35,394 bases of DNA from an uncultured Clostridium sp. (lineage in GTDB: Bacteria > Bacillota > Clostridia > TANB77 > CAG-465), in NCBI GenBank assembly GCA_947361355.1, contig CANAIR010000020.1, forward strand, positions 1 through 35,394, given 5' to 3'. Below the pieces are notes generated by a model. It did no database searches. It was not told the origin of the DNA and worked only from the letters and a program-made list of their open reading frames with translations. The position numbers and the translations under genes were made by a program. Shown piece after piece: positions 17,061 to 26,125 of the stretch. Each line of letters opens with the position of its first letter. Positions within the stretch are counted from its first letter, which is position 1.

Positions 17061-18437
17061 ATGTATTCAAAAAGTAGGATAGTATTTATAGGAGAAGGCA
17101 AAAAAGGTATCGAATCTTTACATGAAACCTTATCACTTATTTGTTGTTTTCCATGTATGTTAGAAGAATATTTAGAACATAAAATTATAGTTGTTAATAA
17201 TGATTTAGATTATAAAACAGCTTTAATTGTTGGAAATATGTTTGCATTTAATAATTCATATGATGTAAAATGGGTTAGTAAATATGGACTTGCAATGCCA
17301 ATAAATGAATTTTGTATTTGTAGAATAACTCTGAAATGTTTTAACGAACACGCATCAGCCGAAGTAGAATATTTTGTAAGTAGTATGGCTAAAAGCATAA
17401 ATATACCAGTAAATTTTAAGTTAAATGAAATAAAACAATACGAAATTTATATAAACTTTTCTGATATATTTTCTGATATTAGGGGATGTTCAGTAGATTA
17501 TAATTATATTGTAACAATTGCTGGTCTTAAATTGGATTATGTAAAATCATTTATTGATAGTTATTTAAATGAAAGAGACTATAAAGAATGTTTTGATTCA
17601 ATTGATGTAATTGATTTTAGTGGAAATATTGTTCTTACAAAAACTCAAAATGAAATAAAAAAATTAGAAAAACTGCACAAATATTTTATAGAGTCTTCTT
17701 TATGTACAGGTTTAGTTTCTCCTAATGGGAACAATATTGCTGCAAAAATAACATGTAGTGATATAGATTTATTTGATAATGGTGATTATTACTTATGCGA
17801 TTATTCGTATAACTTAAATAGTTTTGAAACTAATATAGATAATAAAAAAGCAATAATTAATGCCTATTTAAATTCATTATATGAAATAATTCCAAATGAT
17901 ATTAAAGTTGATAAAAAAAGCAATAATAGAGTAGTAGTTACTACAAAGTGTAAGTGTTTTTATGAGGAATATTATAATAGAAATATTGATAAAGTAGTAG
18001 TAGTTCCTATTCCATCAAAATTTATAGTTGAAGATAGTCTTGAGATAGTAACTTTTATCAATATTGTAAGTAATAAAAAACTTGTAGTTACATCTAATGT
18101 TAATGTTAAACGGCATGTAATAAATAAAAGAAAGTGTAATGCAATTACAATAATTGATAAATTGTTTGGAAGATTTGATTATGATGAGAATGAATTTTCT
18201 TTTACATATAAAGATTACTATGAAATAATTGATATGAATTTGCTTCTTCATTATACTGATAGATCAGCTTATTATGAAACATATCAAATTCCTATTTGGT
18301 TTAAATTTGAGGATGGATTAGATAGTGTAATGTCAACACGTATAATATACGCTCAAAGTAATCCAGAAAGAATTGTTTATGATAATATTTCTAAGGTAAT
18401 TGAACACTTAAGAAATAGTAATATATTAAAAAATTGA
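17061..18437 (+). CDS. Uncharacterised 458-aa protein, paralogue of the 7826 gene
   Basis: Shares with the 412-aa protein the N-terminal MYSKSRIVFIGEGKKGIESL, the SYDVKWVSKYG and FCICRIT block, and the C-terminal YEIIDMNLLLHYTDRSAYYE with IWFKFEDGLDSV. It is 46 residues longer, mostly from an insertion in the middle third. No motif tied to a known activity, no signal peptide and no membrane helix. Monocistronic with a consensus promoter, AGGAGG and a strong terminator. The conserved ends and variable middle suggest a common fold with a diversifying central domain. The function is unknown. Confidence 0.8.
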   Translation: MYSKSRIVFIGEGKKGIESLHETLSLICCFPCMLEEYLEHKIIVVNNDLDYKTALIVGNMFAFNNSYDVKWVSKYGLAMPINEFCICRITLKCFNEHASAEVEYFVSSMAKSINIPVNFKLNEIKQYEIYINFSDIFSDIRGCSVDYNYIVTIAGLKLDYVKSFIDSYLNERDYKECFDSIDVIDFSGNIVLTKTQNEIKKLEKLHKYFIESSLCTGLVSPNGNNIAAKITCSDIDLFDNGDYYLCDYSYNLNSFETNIDNKKAIINAYLNSLYEIIPNDIKVDKKSNNRVVVTTKCKCFYEEYYNRNIDKVVVVPIPSKFIVEDSLEIVTFINIVSNKKLVVTSNVNVKRHVINKRKCNAITIIDKLFGRFDYDENEFSFTYKDYYEIIDMNLLLHYTDRSAYYETYQIPIWFKFEDGLDSVMSTRIIYAQSNPERIVYDNISKVIEHLRNSNILKN

Positions 18438-18449
18438 AGTAAATAATTA

Positions 18450-18502
18450 AAAAACAAACTAAGAATAATATTAAATTTATAGTTTTATTCTTAGTTTGTT
18501 TT
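18450..18502 (+). terminator. Terminator after the 458-aa gene
   Basis: Long stem, AAAACAAACTAAGAATA pairing with TATTCTTAGTTTGTTTT, about 17 bp. Confidence 0.85.
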
Positions 18503-18514
18503 GTATCTTGTTAT

Positions 18515-18543
18515 TTGACATAATTCATAAATAATGTTATAAT
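18515..18543 (+). promoter_or_regulatory. Promoter of the 309-aa gene
   Basis: Perfect TTGACA, 17-bp spacer, TATAAT. Confidence 0.9.
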
Positions 18544-18591
18544 ACAGTAAATTATAAATAAAAATTCTTTTAAAATTAAAAGGAGGCTACT

Positions 18592-19521
18592 ATGAATATA
18601 TTAGAAAAAGTTAAGGAAATTGAAAGACAAGAACAAAGTTTAAAAAAACTAATTGAAGAAATAAAAAATGTTATATTTAAGACTTTTATAAACGTTTCAT
18701 TTGAGGTTAAACTATTAAACAAATTATTTAATATTGATTTTAAAAAGGATGCTTTTTATCCTATACTTGATGTTCCAGAAGATTTTGTAAAAGAAAAAGA
18801 AAGATGTTATAAAATACCAAGTTCGAAAGCAAATAACATTATATATGAGTATGAGTTAAATAAGGATGGTACAAAAATAAGAATAGTTGAAAATACACAA
18901 CTTTCAGATATTGTATCAAAATCTTCAAGAAATTCACAAAATTATATTTCTTTTAAAAACTGGTATATTCCTGTAAGAAAAATTTCATATGTTGTTACAA
19001 TAAATGGAAAAGTTTTTGAGTTTTATAGAAGTGTTAATTATAGTGAAATTTTAAAAAGTATATTGCAGTTAAGTAATATAAAAAATCCTTCAAAAGTTAT
19101 TACATTTAATAAAAAAGAACAAATAAATCCAAATATAGCTGTTATAAATGATGAATATATTGATATGATATATTTTAATGTGAAAAAAAGATATATAAAT
19201 TTTCTTAAAAAATGTGGATGTAAAAACATAAAAGATTTAAAGCAGTTGATACTTTTAAAAAATGAAGATATTTATCTTTCACACAATAGATATATTAAGA
19301 TAGATATTTTTAAATTTACAATTAATGTAAATGCTACATACAATTCTTCAATGTTTTCAGCTAATTTGTATTTTGAAAATTGCACAAAATATTTAATCTG
19401 TGTAAAGCTTTATGAAGGTGCAAATGTTGTAAAGGATGTAATATTTCAGTTTATTCAACACGAAAATGGAAATAATTTAAATAAGTATATTTCTATTGAA
19501 GATGTAATTAAGTTATTTTAA
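18592..19521 (+). CDS. Hypothetical 309-aa protein
   Basis: AAGGAGGC precedes the ATG. The first ~27 residues (MNILEKVKEIERQEQSLKKL...) form a probable coiled coil or long amphipathic helix; the rest is Lys/Ile/Asn-rich with mixed alpha/beta character and no recognisable catalytic motif, signal peptide or membrane segment. I do not recognise a family. It is a stand-alone transcription unit (consensus promoter upstream, large hairpin downstream) between the glucan-synthase region and tig. Confidence 0.75.
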   Translation: MNILEKVKEIERQEQSLKKLIEEIKNVIFKTFINVSFEVKLLNKLFNIDFKKDAFYPILDVPEDFVKEKERCYKIPSSKANNIIYEYELNKDGTKIRIVENTQLSDIVSKSSRNSQNYISFKNWYIPVRKISYVVTINGKVFEFYRSVNYSEILKSILQLSNIKNPSKVITFNKKEQINPNIAVINDEYIDMIYFNVKKRYINFLKKCGCKNIKDLKQLILLKNEDIYLSHNRYIKIDIFKFTINVNATYNSSMFSANLYFENCTKYLICVKLYEGANVVKDVIFQFIQHENGNNLNKYISIEDVIKLF

Positions 19522-19527
19522 ATAAAA

Positions 19528-19577
19528 ATATAAAGTGCCTATTTTTGAATTTTATTCAAAAATTAGGCACTTTATAT
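19528..19577. terminator. Large hairpin after the 309-aa gene
   Basis: Near-perfect 23-bp stem around AAGTGCCTA / TAGGCACTT with a one-base bulge and a 3-nt loop. It lacks a classical T run on the + side, so it may be a bidirectional or RNA-stabilising structure. Confidence 0.75.
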
Positions 19578-19632
19578 ATTTGTTAATTAAATAATATAAA
19601 TTTATAAATAGAGGTAAATTTTACTAAACTTC

Positions 19633-19660
19633 TTGAAAAATATGGATTTTATGATATAAT
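19633..19660 (+). promoter_or_regulatory. Promoter of tig-clpP-clpX
   Basis: TTGAAA, 16-bp spacer, TATAAT, 45 bp before the tig start. No CtsR-type heptad repeat was noticed near it. Confidence 0.7.
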
Positions 19661-19705
19661 ATAGTAGTTAAAACTAAAATTAATTATATATTGGAGGAAT
19701 AAAAA

Positions 19706-20989
19706 ATGAATGTAAAAGTTGACAAACAAGAAAATTCAAAAGTAGTATTAGAGTTTACTATGACAAAAGAAGATTTTAACAAAAATTTAGATAAGGCTTT
19801 TAAAAAAAATGCAAAATATTTTAAAGTTCCAGGATTTAGAAATGGTAAAGTTCCTAGAGCAATTGTAGAAAAAATGTATGGTGAAGAAATACTTTTTGAT
19901 TCAGTAATAGAAGATAATGCAGATGAAGCATATAAAAATGCAATTGAAGAAAATAAACTAGATGTTGTATCAAAACCTGAGTTAGATGTAAAACAAATAG
20001 GTAAAGATAAAGATTTAATTTATACAATTACAGTGTATATAAAACCAGAAGCAACTGTAAAAAAATATAAAGGATTGGAAATTGAAAAATTTGATACAAA
20101 GGTAACTAAAGAAGATATAGAACATGAATTAGGTCATATTAGAGAAAAAAATGCAAGAACAATTACAGTAGAAGATAGAGATTTACAAGAAAATGATATT
20201 TCTACAATTGATTTCGAAGGTTTTGTAGATGGTGAAGCTTTTGAAGGTGGAAAAGGAGAAAACTTTGAGTTAACAATTGGAAGTGGACAATTTATTCCTG
20301 GTTTTGAAGAACAATTAGTTGGAATGAAAATAGGAGAAGAAAGAGAAATTAACGTTAAATTTCCTGAAGAATACCATGCAGAAAATCTTTGTGGAAAAGA
20401 TGCGATGTTTAAAGTAAAATTAATAAGTATAAAAGCAAAAGACTTACCAACATTAGATGATGATTTTGCAAAAGATGTATCTGAATTTGATACTTTAGAA
20501 GAATATAAAAAAGATATAGAAAAGAAATTAAAAGAACAAAAAGAATCTCAAGCTAAAGCTGATAAGGAAACAAAAGCTATTGAAAAGTTAGTTGAAAATA
20601 CAGAAGTAAATGTTCCAGATGCAATGGTTGAAACTCAAATTGAAGAAATGTTAGAGCAATTTAGTGCTAATCTTTCATATCAAGGATTAGATATAAAAAC
20701 ATATTGTAAGTATATGGGTACAACAGTAGAAGCTTTTAAAGAAACTTTAAAACCACAAGCCTTAAATGATGTTAAATTAAAATTGGCTTTAGAGTTTGTA
20801 GCAAAAAATGAAAAAGTAACTGTTGATGAAAAACAAATAGATGAAAAAATTGATGAATTGTCAAAACAATACGGTAATGAAAATGCGGATTCATTAAAGA
20901 AAAATGAAAATGTAAGAAATTATATGAATGAAAAATTATTACAAGAAAATACTTTAAATATTATATTAGATAATGTAGTAATAAAATAA
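19706..20989 (+). CDS. tig: Trigger factor (ribosome-associated chaperone and peptidyl-prolyl isomerase)
   Basis: 427 aa, the usual length. It has the N-terminal ribosome-docking domain with the signature GFRNGKVP (43-50), a central FKBP-type isomerase domain (~150-240; FEGFVDGEAFEGGKGENFEL, IPGFEEQLVGMKIGEER) and a helical C-terminal chaperone domain. Trigger factor binds L23 at the exit tunnel and shields nascent chains. AATTGGAGGAA precedes the ATG. It heads the conserved tig-clpP-clpX order of Firmicutes. Confidence 0.97.
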   Translation: MNVKVDKQENSKVVLEFTMTKEDFNKNLDKAFKKNAKYFKVPGFRNGKVPRAIVEKMYGEEILFDSVIEDNADEAYKNAIEENKLDVVSKPELDVKQIGKDKDLIYTITVYIKPEATVKKYKGLEIEKFDTKVTKEDIEHELGHIREKNARTITVEDRDLQENDISTIDFEGFVDGEAFEGGKGENFELTIGSGQFIPGFEEQLVGMKIGEEREINVKFPEEYHAENLCGKDAMFKVKLISIKAKDLPTLDDDFAKDVSEFDTLEEYKKDIEKKLKEQKESQAKADKETKAIEKLVENTEVNVPDAMVETQIEEMLEQFSANLSYQGLDIKTYCKYMGTTVEAFKETLKPQALNDVKLKLALEFVAKNEKVTVDEKQIDEKIDELSKQYGNENADSLKKNENVRNYMNEKLLQENTLNIILDNVVIK

Positions 20990-21033
20990 TTAATATTTAA
21001 TATATATGTTTAATATAAAAGGGGGTTATATAT

Positions 21034-21645
21034 ATGTTAAAAAATAGTTTAGTTCCTATGGTTATAGAACAAACAAGTAAAGGTGAAAGGTCTTATGATA
21101 TTTATTCAAGGCTTTTAAAAGAAAGAATTATATTTTTATCTGATGAGGTAAATGATGTTACAGCCTCTTTAGTAATTGCACAATTATTATTTTTAGATGC
21201 TGAAGATCCTGGAAAAGATATTTCTTTATATATAAATAGTCCTGGTGGAAGTGTAACAGCTGGTATGGGAATATTTGATACAATACAATACATTAAATCA
21301 GATGTATCAACTATATGTGTGGGTATGGCAGCAAGTATGGGAGCATTTTTACTTGCAGCTGGTACAAAAGGTAAAAGATATGCACTACCTAATTCAACTA
21401 TTATGATTCACCAACCTTTAGGTGGAATGCAAGGTCAAGCTAGTGATATGAAAATACATGCAGACTATATTATAAAAACTAAGGAAAAATTAAATAAAAT
21501 TCTTAGTGAAAGAACAGGAAAACCTTTAGAGCAAATAGAAAAGGATACTGATAGAGATAATTTCTTAACAGCGGAGCAAGCAAAAGAATATGGCTTAGTT
21601 GACGAAATTATGGATAGTATTGAAAATATTGCTAAGGAGAAATAG
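21034..21645 (+). CDS. clpP: ATP-dependent Clp protease proteolytic subunit
   Basis: 203 aa. The catalytic triad is visible: Ser101 in GMAASMGAF, His126 in MIHQPLGG, Asp175 in DTDRDNFL, together with the [10 protein letters not shown] oxyanion region. ClpP forms the tetradecameric peptidase that works with ClpX here. GGGGGT precedes the start; the gap to tig is 44 bp with no terminator, so it is in the same operon. Normal length without an obvious propeptide extension. Confidence 0.97.
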   Translation: MLKNSLVPMVIEQTSKGERSYDIYSRLLKERIIFLSDEVNDVTASLVIAQLLFLDAEDPGKDISLYINSPGGSVTAGMGIFDTIQYIKSDVSTICVGMAASMGAFLLAAGTKGKRYALPNSTIMIHQPLGGMQGQASDMKIHADYIIKTKEKLNKILSERTGKPLEQIEKDTDRDNFLTAEQAKEYGLVDEIMDSIENIAKEK

Positions 21646-21651
21646 TATAGT

Positions 21652-22962
21652 ATGAGTAAAAAAAATAAAGATGGAAATGATAATGTAAAAAACAAGTATA
21701 ATGAAGACATGATATTTTGTTCTTTTTGTGGCAGATTAAGACAAGAAGTAAATAAGCTAATTGAAGGACCTGATGGGATTTTAATATGTGATGAATGCGT
21801 TGAAATGTGCCATAAAATTATAATGGATGAGGATATAGAAATGTTAGACGATTCTAATACTGATTCAAAGAAAGAAGTAATTTCTAGTGGAGATTTACCA
21901 ACACCAGCTGAAATAAAAAAAGTATTAGATGAATATGTTATAGGTCAAGAACAAGCTAAAAAAGTTTTATCAGTATCTGTATATAACCATTATAAAAGAA
22001 TTAAAAATATGAATAAGTTAGATGAGGTAGAAATTCAAAAGTCTAATATATTACTTCTAGGTCCAACAGGTTGTGGAAAGACTTTACTTGCACAAACTTT
22101 GGCAAAAATACTTCATGTACCATTTGCAATAGCTGATGCTACTACATTAACAGAAGCTGGTTATGTAGGCGAAGATGTAGAAAATATTTTACTTAGGCTT
22201 TTGCAAGCAGCAGAGTTTGACGTTGCAAAAGCTGAAAAAGGTATTATATACATAGATGAGCTAGATAAAATTTCTAGAAAATCAGAAAATCCTTCAATAA
22301 CAAGAGATGTAAGTGGAGAAGGAGTACAACAAGCTCTTCTTAAGATAATTGAGGGAACTGTTGCAAATGTTCCACCACAAGGTGGAAGAAAACATCCTCA
22401 ACAAGAATTTATAAAAATAGATACAACAAACATATTATTTATATGTGGTGGCGCATTTGATGGACTTGAAAAAATAATTCAAACAAGGCTTGAAACTAAA
22501 GTTATGGGATTTGGTGCAGCTGTTGAATCTAAAAAAGATATTGATATTGGAAAAATATTTACAGAAGTATTACCACATGATATTGTAAAATATGGTTTAA
22601 TACCAGAATTAGTAGGGCGTCTTCCTGTTATAACAAGTTTAAATCAGTTAACTAAAGAAGCTTTAATTGATATAATGTCAAAACCTAAGAATGCTTTGAT
22701 AAAACAATATCAAAAATTGTTTAAAATGGATAATGTAGAATTAGAAATTACCAAAGAAGCTTTAGATGAAATAGTAGATTTAGCTCTTTCAAGAAAAACA
22801 GGAGCTAGGGGGCTTAGAGCTATACTTGAAAATATAATGATGGATGCTATGTTCGAAGTACCATCGTGTGAAAATATATATAAATGTATTATTACAAAGG
22901 ATGTAGTAAATAAAAAAGGTAAAGCTACTTATGAATATTTAGATGCTAAAAAGGAAGCCTAG
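21652..22962 (+). CDS. clpX: Clp protease ATP-binding subunit ClpX
   Basis: 436 aa. N-terminal zinc-binding domain with C23, C26, C46 and C49 (CSFC...CDEC), Walker A GPTGCGKT (137-144), Walker B IIYIDE (198-203), sensor and arginine-finger region [19 protein letters not shown], and the ClpP-docking IGF-like loop VMGFGA. It unfolds substrates for ClpP. The AAGGAG site lies inside the end of clpP, six bases separate the ORFs, and coupling is likely. No lon gene follows, unlike many Firmicutes. Confidence 0.97.
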   Translation: MSKKNKDGNDNVKNKYNEDMIFCSFCGRLRQEVNKLIEGPDGILICDECVEMCHKIIMDEDIEMLDDSNTDSKKEVISSGDLPTPAEIKKVLDEYVIGQEQAKKVLSVSVYNHYKRIKNMNKLDEVEIQKSNILLLGPTGCGKTLLAQTLAKILHVPFAIADATTLTEAGYVGEDVENILLRLLQAAEFDVAKAEKGIIYIDELDKISRKSENPSITRDVSGEGVQQALLKIIEGTVANVPPQGGRKHPQQEFIKIDTTNILFICGGAFDGLEKIIQTRLETKVMGFGAAVESKKDIDIGKIFTEVLPHDIVKYGLIPELVGRLPVITSLNQLTKEALIDIMSKPKNALIKQYQKLFKMDNVELEITKEALDEIVDLALSRKTGARGLRAILENIMMDAMFEVPSCENIYKCIITKDVVNKKGKATYEYLDAKKEA

Positions 22963-22992
22963 AGTAATTAATAATTTATGTTAAATATAAAA

Positions 22993-23028
22993 AAAGCTGA
23001 TAATAAGTTTTATCTTATTATCAGCTTT
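22993..23028. terminator. Bidirectional terminator between clpX and the HTH-PIN gene
   Basis: Perfect 15-bp stem AAAGCTGATAATAAG / CTTATTATCAGCTTT, 6-nt loop, between two convergent genes. Confidence 0.9.
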
Positions 23029-23040
23029 ATATATTACATG

Positions 23041-24810
23041 TTAGATATTAATATGTACAGATATCAAATTGTCTTTTTCTTCAAAAGAGTTAATTTTATA
23101 AACCTTATCGCCTTTAAAGGAGATATAATCACCAATATTAACTAAATAGTATTTAAAGCTATTATGACCTTTCATTTTTATTTCGGTCATATTGGTATGA
23201 TCAACGACTTTTTCAATTTTAGCATTATTTAATAGAATAGTTCCTCCTTTAAAATTTGTAAATCTTATTGTTTTATAGGTTACATCAGAAAAATCTTCTT
23301 TTTCTTCACTTTCTTCAATGTTTAAATTGTATCCAATAAGATTTTCAAAATCTTTTTGGTATAAATACGATTTTACATTGTATTGTAAAGATTCCATAAA
23401 TAGTGTATAGTCATGAGTAAGAATATAAAACTCATGATTTTTATAAATATTTTGATAAAACATAGTCAAATTAAGCAAAGAAGTGTCTACGTAATTATAA
23501 TATAATTTTGTATATAATACAAATTTGATTGAAGGGTTAAATTTTGCTGCATATAAAATAGTAAAAAACTGATTTTTTACTTTTAACTCTTCAAGTATTG
23601 GTAGAAAAACTAACTTAACTGAGTTTCTTTCTTTAAGCATATATTTGTATACTTGCTTTTTATAGTCTGGATTTTTGTTATTGCTTTCATTAGCAATAAT
23701 AAAACATGTATCAAGTACATATACTTTTTCAGTATCTATAACATCATTTTCCTTTGGTAATTTGTAATCGAAATAATTTAAAGTGTCATTGTTATTTAAA
23801 TAATCAAGTCCATATTCAATTACATTAACCTTTGAAACTCTAATTCCAAAACAAAAATTTAGTGCATTTAATGCTGTTTTTTGAAGATTAGTTGCAATGT
23901 ATATATCTTTTTGAGTATATCTAGAAAGCATTAATGCTTGAGAAAGGATTACATCATTATCAAAGGCAATAAATCCACTATCATCATTTATTTTATTAAA
24001 GGCATAATTGCTTGATACAGAAAGTATTCTAAGGTTAATATCACTAATATTTATATACTTAGTAAGCTGGTATTTTTTAGTTGAATGAATTTGTTTATCT
24101 TTTAAAATCAGTTCTAAAGTGGAGGAAAGTATAATTTTTTCCTCATTTCCTAAAAATTCATCTTCTAAATTTTCCGAGTTTTTTAAGTATTCGTAAGTAT
24201 AAATAACAATTTTATTAGCATCTATAACATCAATTGAATTAACAACTTCAATTGAATTGTTAGTAGTGTTATCTGTATCAGATGAGATTATGGAATCTGA
24301 ATTTTTGCCTTCTTGATTTTCATAACTGCTATGTGCATCTGATTTTTCCTCAGAATTATTATAAATTACTATAACTTTCAGATTTTTTTTGTTATCTTTT
24401 ATCTTATTTTCTAATATTTTCTTTAACTCGGGTGAAATATTTTCTCTTTCTAACATTTTGTTAAAGTGATATTTAAAAGTAGAATAATCAGCATGTCCCA
24501 TTTTTCGCATGATTTCTACTTGTGAGTTCCTAGCGTTTGCAAGATGGGTTAATATATTAAAAGTAAATAAATACTTTTTGTTAATATTATTTTTCAAATA
24601 ATTATCATTATTTTTCTTAATAGTAGAAAAATAGAGATTAACTTTTTTTGTATCATTGTCACAACATTTTATGAGAAGTTTTTTCAATGAATTTGCTGCA
24701 CCCAAATTTACGTTAAGCAGAATAGATAAATCCCAAATAGTATAATTTTCTTCCATAATTAACCGTAAAACTTCTGATGAATTGATTGTTTTAACTTGTT
24801 TTTCTTTCAT
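23041..24810 (-). CDS. Large protein with HTH-like N-terminus and PIN-like C-terminal region
   Basis: 589 aa. Residues ~10-50 (SSEVLRLIMEENYTIWDLSI, then LLNVNLGAANSLKKLL) look like a helix-turn-helix, and a second helical segment at ~85-125 may be another. Residues ~150-195 are a low-complexity Ser/Asn/Asp linker. Residues ~362-480 show a PIN-domain pattern: VLDTCFI (Asp367), LEELK (Glu407/408) and LTHDYTLF (Asp467). A similar but weaker segment, GFIAFDNDVILSQALMLSRY (~279-298), could be the end of a preceding PIN-like fold. A small beta-rich C-terminus (~515-589) may be a TRAM/OB-like domain. Inference: nucleic-acid binding, possibly a ribonuclease; unproven. AGGAGG and a perfect leftward promoter are present. 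Confidence 0.6.
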   Translation of the reverse strand: MKEKQVKTINSSEVLRLIMEENYTIWDLSILLNVNLGAANSLKKLLIKCCDNDTKKVNLYFSTIKKNNDNYLKNNINKKYLFTFNILTHLANARNSQVEIMRKMGHADYSTFKYHFNKMLERENISPELKKILENKIKDNKKNLKVIVIYNNSEEKSDAHSSYENQEGKNSDSIISSDTDNTTNNSIEVVNSIDVIDANKIVIYTYEYLKNSENLEDEFLGNEEKIILSSTLELILKDKQIHSTKKYQLTKYINISDINLRILSVSSNYAFNKINDDSGFIAFDNDVILSQALMLSRYTQKDIYIATNLQKTALNALNFCFGIRVSKVNVIEYGLDYLNNNDTLNYFDYKLPKENDVIDTEKVYVLDTCFIIANESNNKNPDYKKQVYKYMLKERNSVKLVFLPILEELKVKNQFFTILYAAKFNPSIKFVLYTKLYYNYVDTSLLNLTMFYQNIYKNHEFYILTHDYTLFMESLQYNVKSYLYQKDFENLIGYNLNIEESEEKEDFSDVTYKTIRFTNFKGGTILLNNAKIEKVVDHTNMTEIKMKGHNSFKYYLVNIGDYISFKGDKVYKINSFEEKDNLISVHINI

Positions 24811-24887
24811 GTAATATGTTCCTCCTGTTTGTAATTACTTTTTTGTAAACTAAATTTAGAAATACTTTTACATAATTTACTTTATAC

Positions 24888-24916
24888 ATTATATAACAAA
24901 ATCGAAATTATGTCAA
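24888..24916 (-). promoter_or_regulatory. Promoter of the HTH-PIN gene
   Basis: On the minus strand: TTGACA (24916-24911), 17-bp spacer, TATAAT (24893-24888). Confidence 0.9.
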
Positions 24917-24948
24917 ATGAAGACGTACTTTTATAGTTGATATTAGTA

Positions 24949-24977
24949 TTGAAATCAATCTACTTTTATGATATAAT
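24949..24977 (+). promoter_or_regulatory. Promoter of the YigZ-family gene
   Basis: TTGAAA, 17-bp spacer, TATAAT, with only 15 bp to the ATG, so the leader is very short. It diverges from the promoter at 24888-24916. Confidence 0.75.
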
Positions 24978-24992
24978 TTTTTTGGTGAAAAA

Positions 24993-25604
24993 ATGAAAGA
25001 TGTATATACTTTAAAAAAAACAGAGGATAAGTGCAAATATGGTGAAATTTCAAAAGGTACTTTAATAGAAAAAAAATCTACGTTTATCTCATATTTATTT
25101 AGAATAGATGATGAAAATAGTGCAAATGAATGTATAGAAAAAGTTAGAAAAGATAATAGACAAGCTAGGCATATTGTATACATTTATTCATATTTAAAAG
25201 ATAATGTAATAAATATAAGATTTTCTGATGATGGAGAGCCAAAAGGAACAGGAACAAAGGCAATTTATGAATTGCTTACAAAAGAAAATATTACAAATGT
25301 GTGCATAGTAATTGTAAGATATTTTGGAGGAATTTTACTTGGAGCAGGACCTTTGGCTAGAGCATATCTAAATACAGCAAAAGAATCAATTAAAACATGT
25401 CAGAAAGAAATTATATACAATTATATTAAGTACAATGTCAAAATAACATATAGAAAATATGAAGTGATTAAAAATTTAATAGATAAAAAAGTAAAAGAGG
25501 GTATAATAATTATTAATGATATCGAATATTCAGATAAAATTTATATTAAAGTATTAATTATCGATAAGTATTATAACAAAATAAAAAGTATATTTGAGGA
25601 TTAA
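24993..25604 (+). CDS. YigZ/YvyE family protein (IMPACT fold)
   Basis: 203 aa, normal length. The N-terminal IMPACT domain has KKSTFISYLFRI, RQARHIVYIYSY, FSDDGEPKGTGTKAIYELL and VRYFGGILLGAGPLARAYLN, all hallmark blocks; a smaller ferredoxin-like C-terminal domain follows. Family members bind nucleic acid or ribosomes and may modulate translation; the exact role is not settled. A GGTGA site is close to the ATG. Gene ends just before a terminator hairpin. Upstream divergent partner is the HTH-PIN gene. Confidence 0.9.
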   Translation: MKDVYTLKKTEDKCKYGEISKGTLIEKKSTFISYLFRIDDENSANECIEKVRKDNRQARHIVYIYSYLKDNVINIRFSDDGEPKGTGTKAIYELLTKENITNVCIVIVRYFGGILLGAGPLARAYLNTAKESIKTCQKEIIYNYIKYNVKITYRKYEVIKNLIDKKVKEGIIIINDIEYSDKIYIKVLIIDKYYNKIKSIFED

Positions 25605-25605
25605 G

Positions 25606-25640
25606 CTTTGTTCTACAAAAAAGAACAAAGTTTTACTTTT
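25606..25640 (+). terminator. Terminator after the YigZ gene
   Basis: 9-bp stem CTTTGTTCT / AGAACAAAG, 7-nt loop, then a T-rich tail. Confidence 0.8.
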
Positions 25641-25653
25641 TTTAAAAAAACTA

Positions 25654-25708
25654 TTGACAAACAATTGTTTGTATATTATAATATATATATAAGAAAGAAC
25701 ATTTGTTT
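25654..25708 (+). promoter_or_regulatory. yneA-like promoter with two LexA-like operators
   Basis: TTGACA (25654-25659), 17-bp spacer, TATAAT (25677-25682). A perfect 16-bp palindrome ACAAACAATTGTTTGT (25657-25672) sits over the -35 and spacer, and GAACATTTGTTT (25697-25708) sits downstream of the -10. Both resemble the GAAC-N4-GTTC LexA box of Firmicutes, with GTTT in place of GTTC. Confidence 0.65.
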
Positions 25709-25722
25709 TAAAGGTGGTTAAT

Positions 25723-26031
25723 ATGAAAAGAGTAATAAAAAATAAAAATAATAAAAGAGTAGTAAAAAGATTAATGTTTAATATAATGTTTTTATTTATT
25801 GTATTATCAATATGTGGAATATTTTTGAATTTTAATTTAGCTAAAAAAGATATAAAAACTAGTGAAGTTGTTATAAAAAAAGAGGATACAATTTGGTCTT
25901 TGGCTAAAGTTATTTGTAATAAAAGAAGCGATTTAAATATACAAAATATTATAATAGAAATTAAAGAAATCAATAATTTAACATCAAGTGATATTTATGA
26001 AGGACAAGTTATAAATTTACCTGTATATTAA
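25723..26031 (+). CDS. LysM-domain membrane protein, YneA-like division suppressor
   Basis: 102 aa from the ATG preceded by AAAGGTGG. A basic N-terminus (KRVIKNKNNKRVVKR) is followed by one membrane helix (~19-38), a short linker, and a C-terminal LysM domain (VVIKKEDTIWSLAKVI...NLTSSDIYEGQVINLPVY). This is the size and layout of YneA, an SOS-induced, membrane-anchored inhibitor of cell division in Bacillus. Operator-like palindromes in the promoter strengthen the call. In Bacillus yneA lies beside lexA; no lexA gene is in this window. A generic LysM protein is the alternative. Confidence 0.7.
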   Translation: MKRVIKNKNNKRVVKRLMFNIMFLFIVLSICGIFLNFNLAKKDIKTSEVVIKKEDTIWSLAKVICNKRSDLNIQNIIIEIKEINNLTSSDIYEGQVINLPVY

Positions 26032-26081
26032 TTTGAATGCTATATGTAATAACCCTACATATTTATAATAACATATTAAAT

Positions 26082-26121
26082 AAAAAGAGACAAATTATTC
26101 TAAAAGTTTTTGTCTCTTTTT
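26082..26121. terminator. Bidirectional terminator between the yneA-like and xer genes
   Basis: Perfect 13-bp stem AAAAAGAGACAAA / TTTGTCTCTTTTT between convergent genes. Confidence 0.9.
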
Positions 26122-26125
26122 ATTG

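Noticed and set aside
25554-25973. 139-codon minus-strand hydrophobic frame
   Set aside because: It covers the terminator, the LexA-like promoter and the yneA-like gene on the opposite strand, with no start signals.
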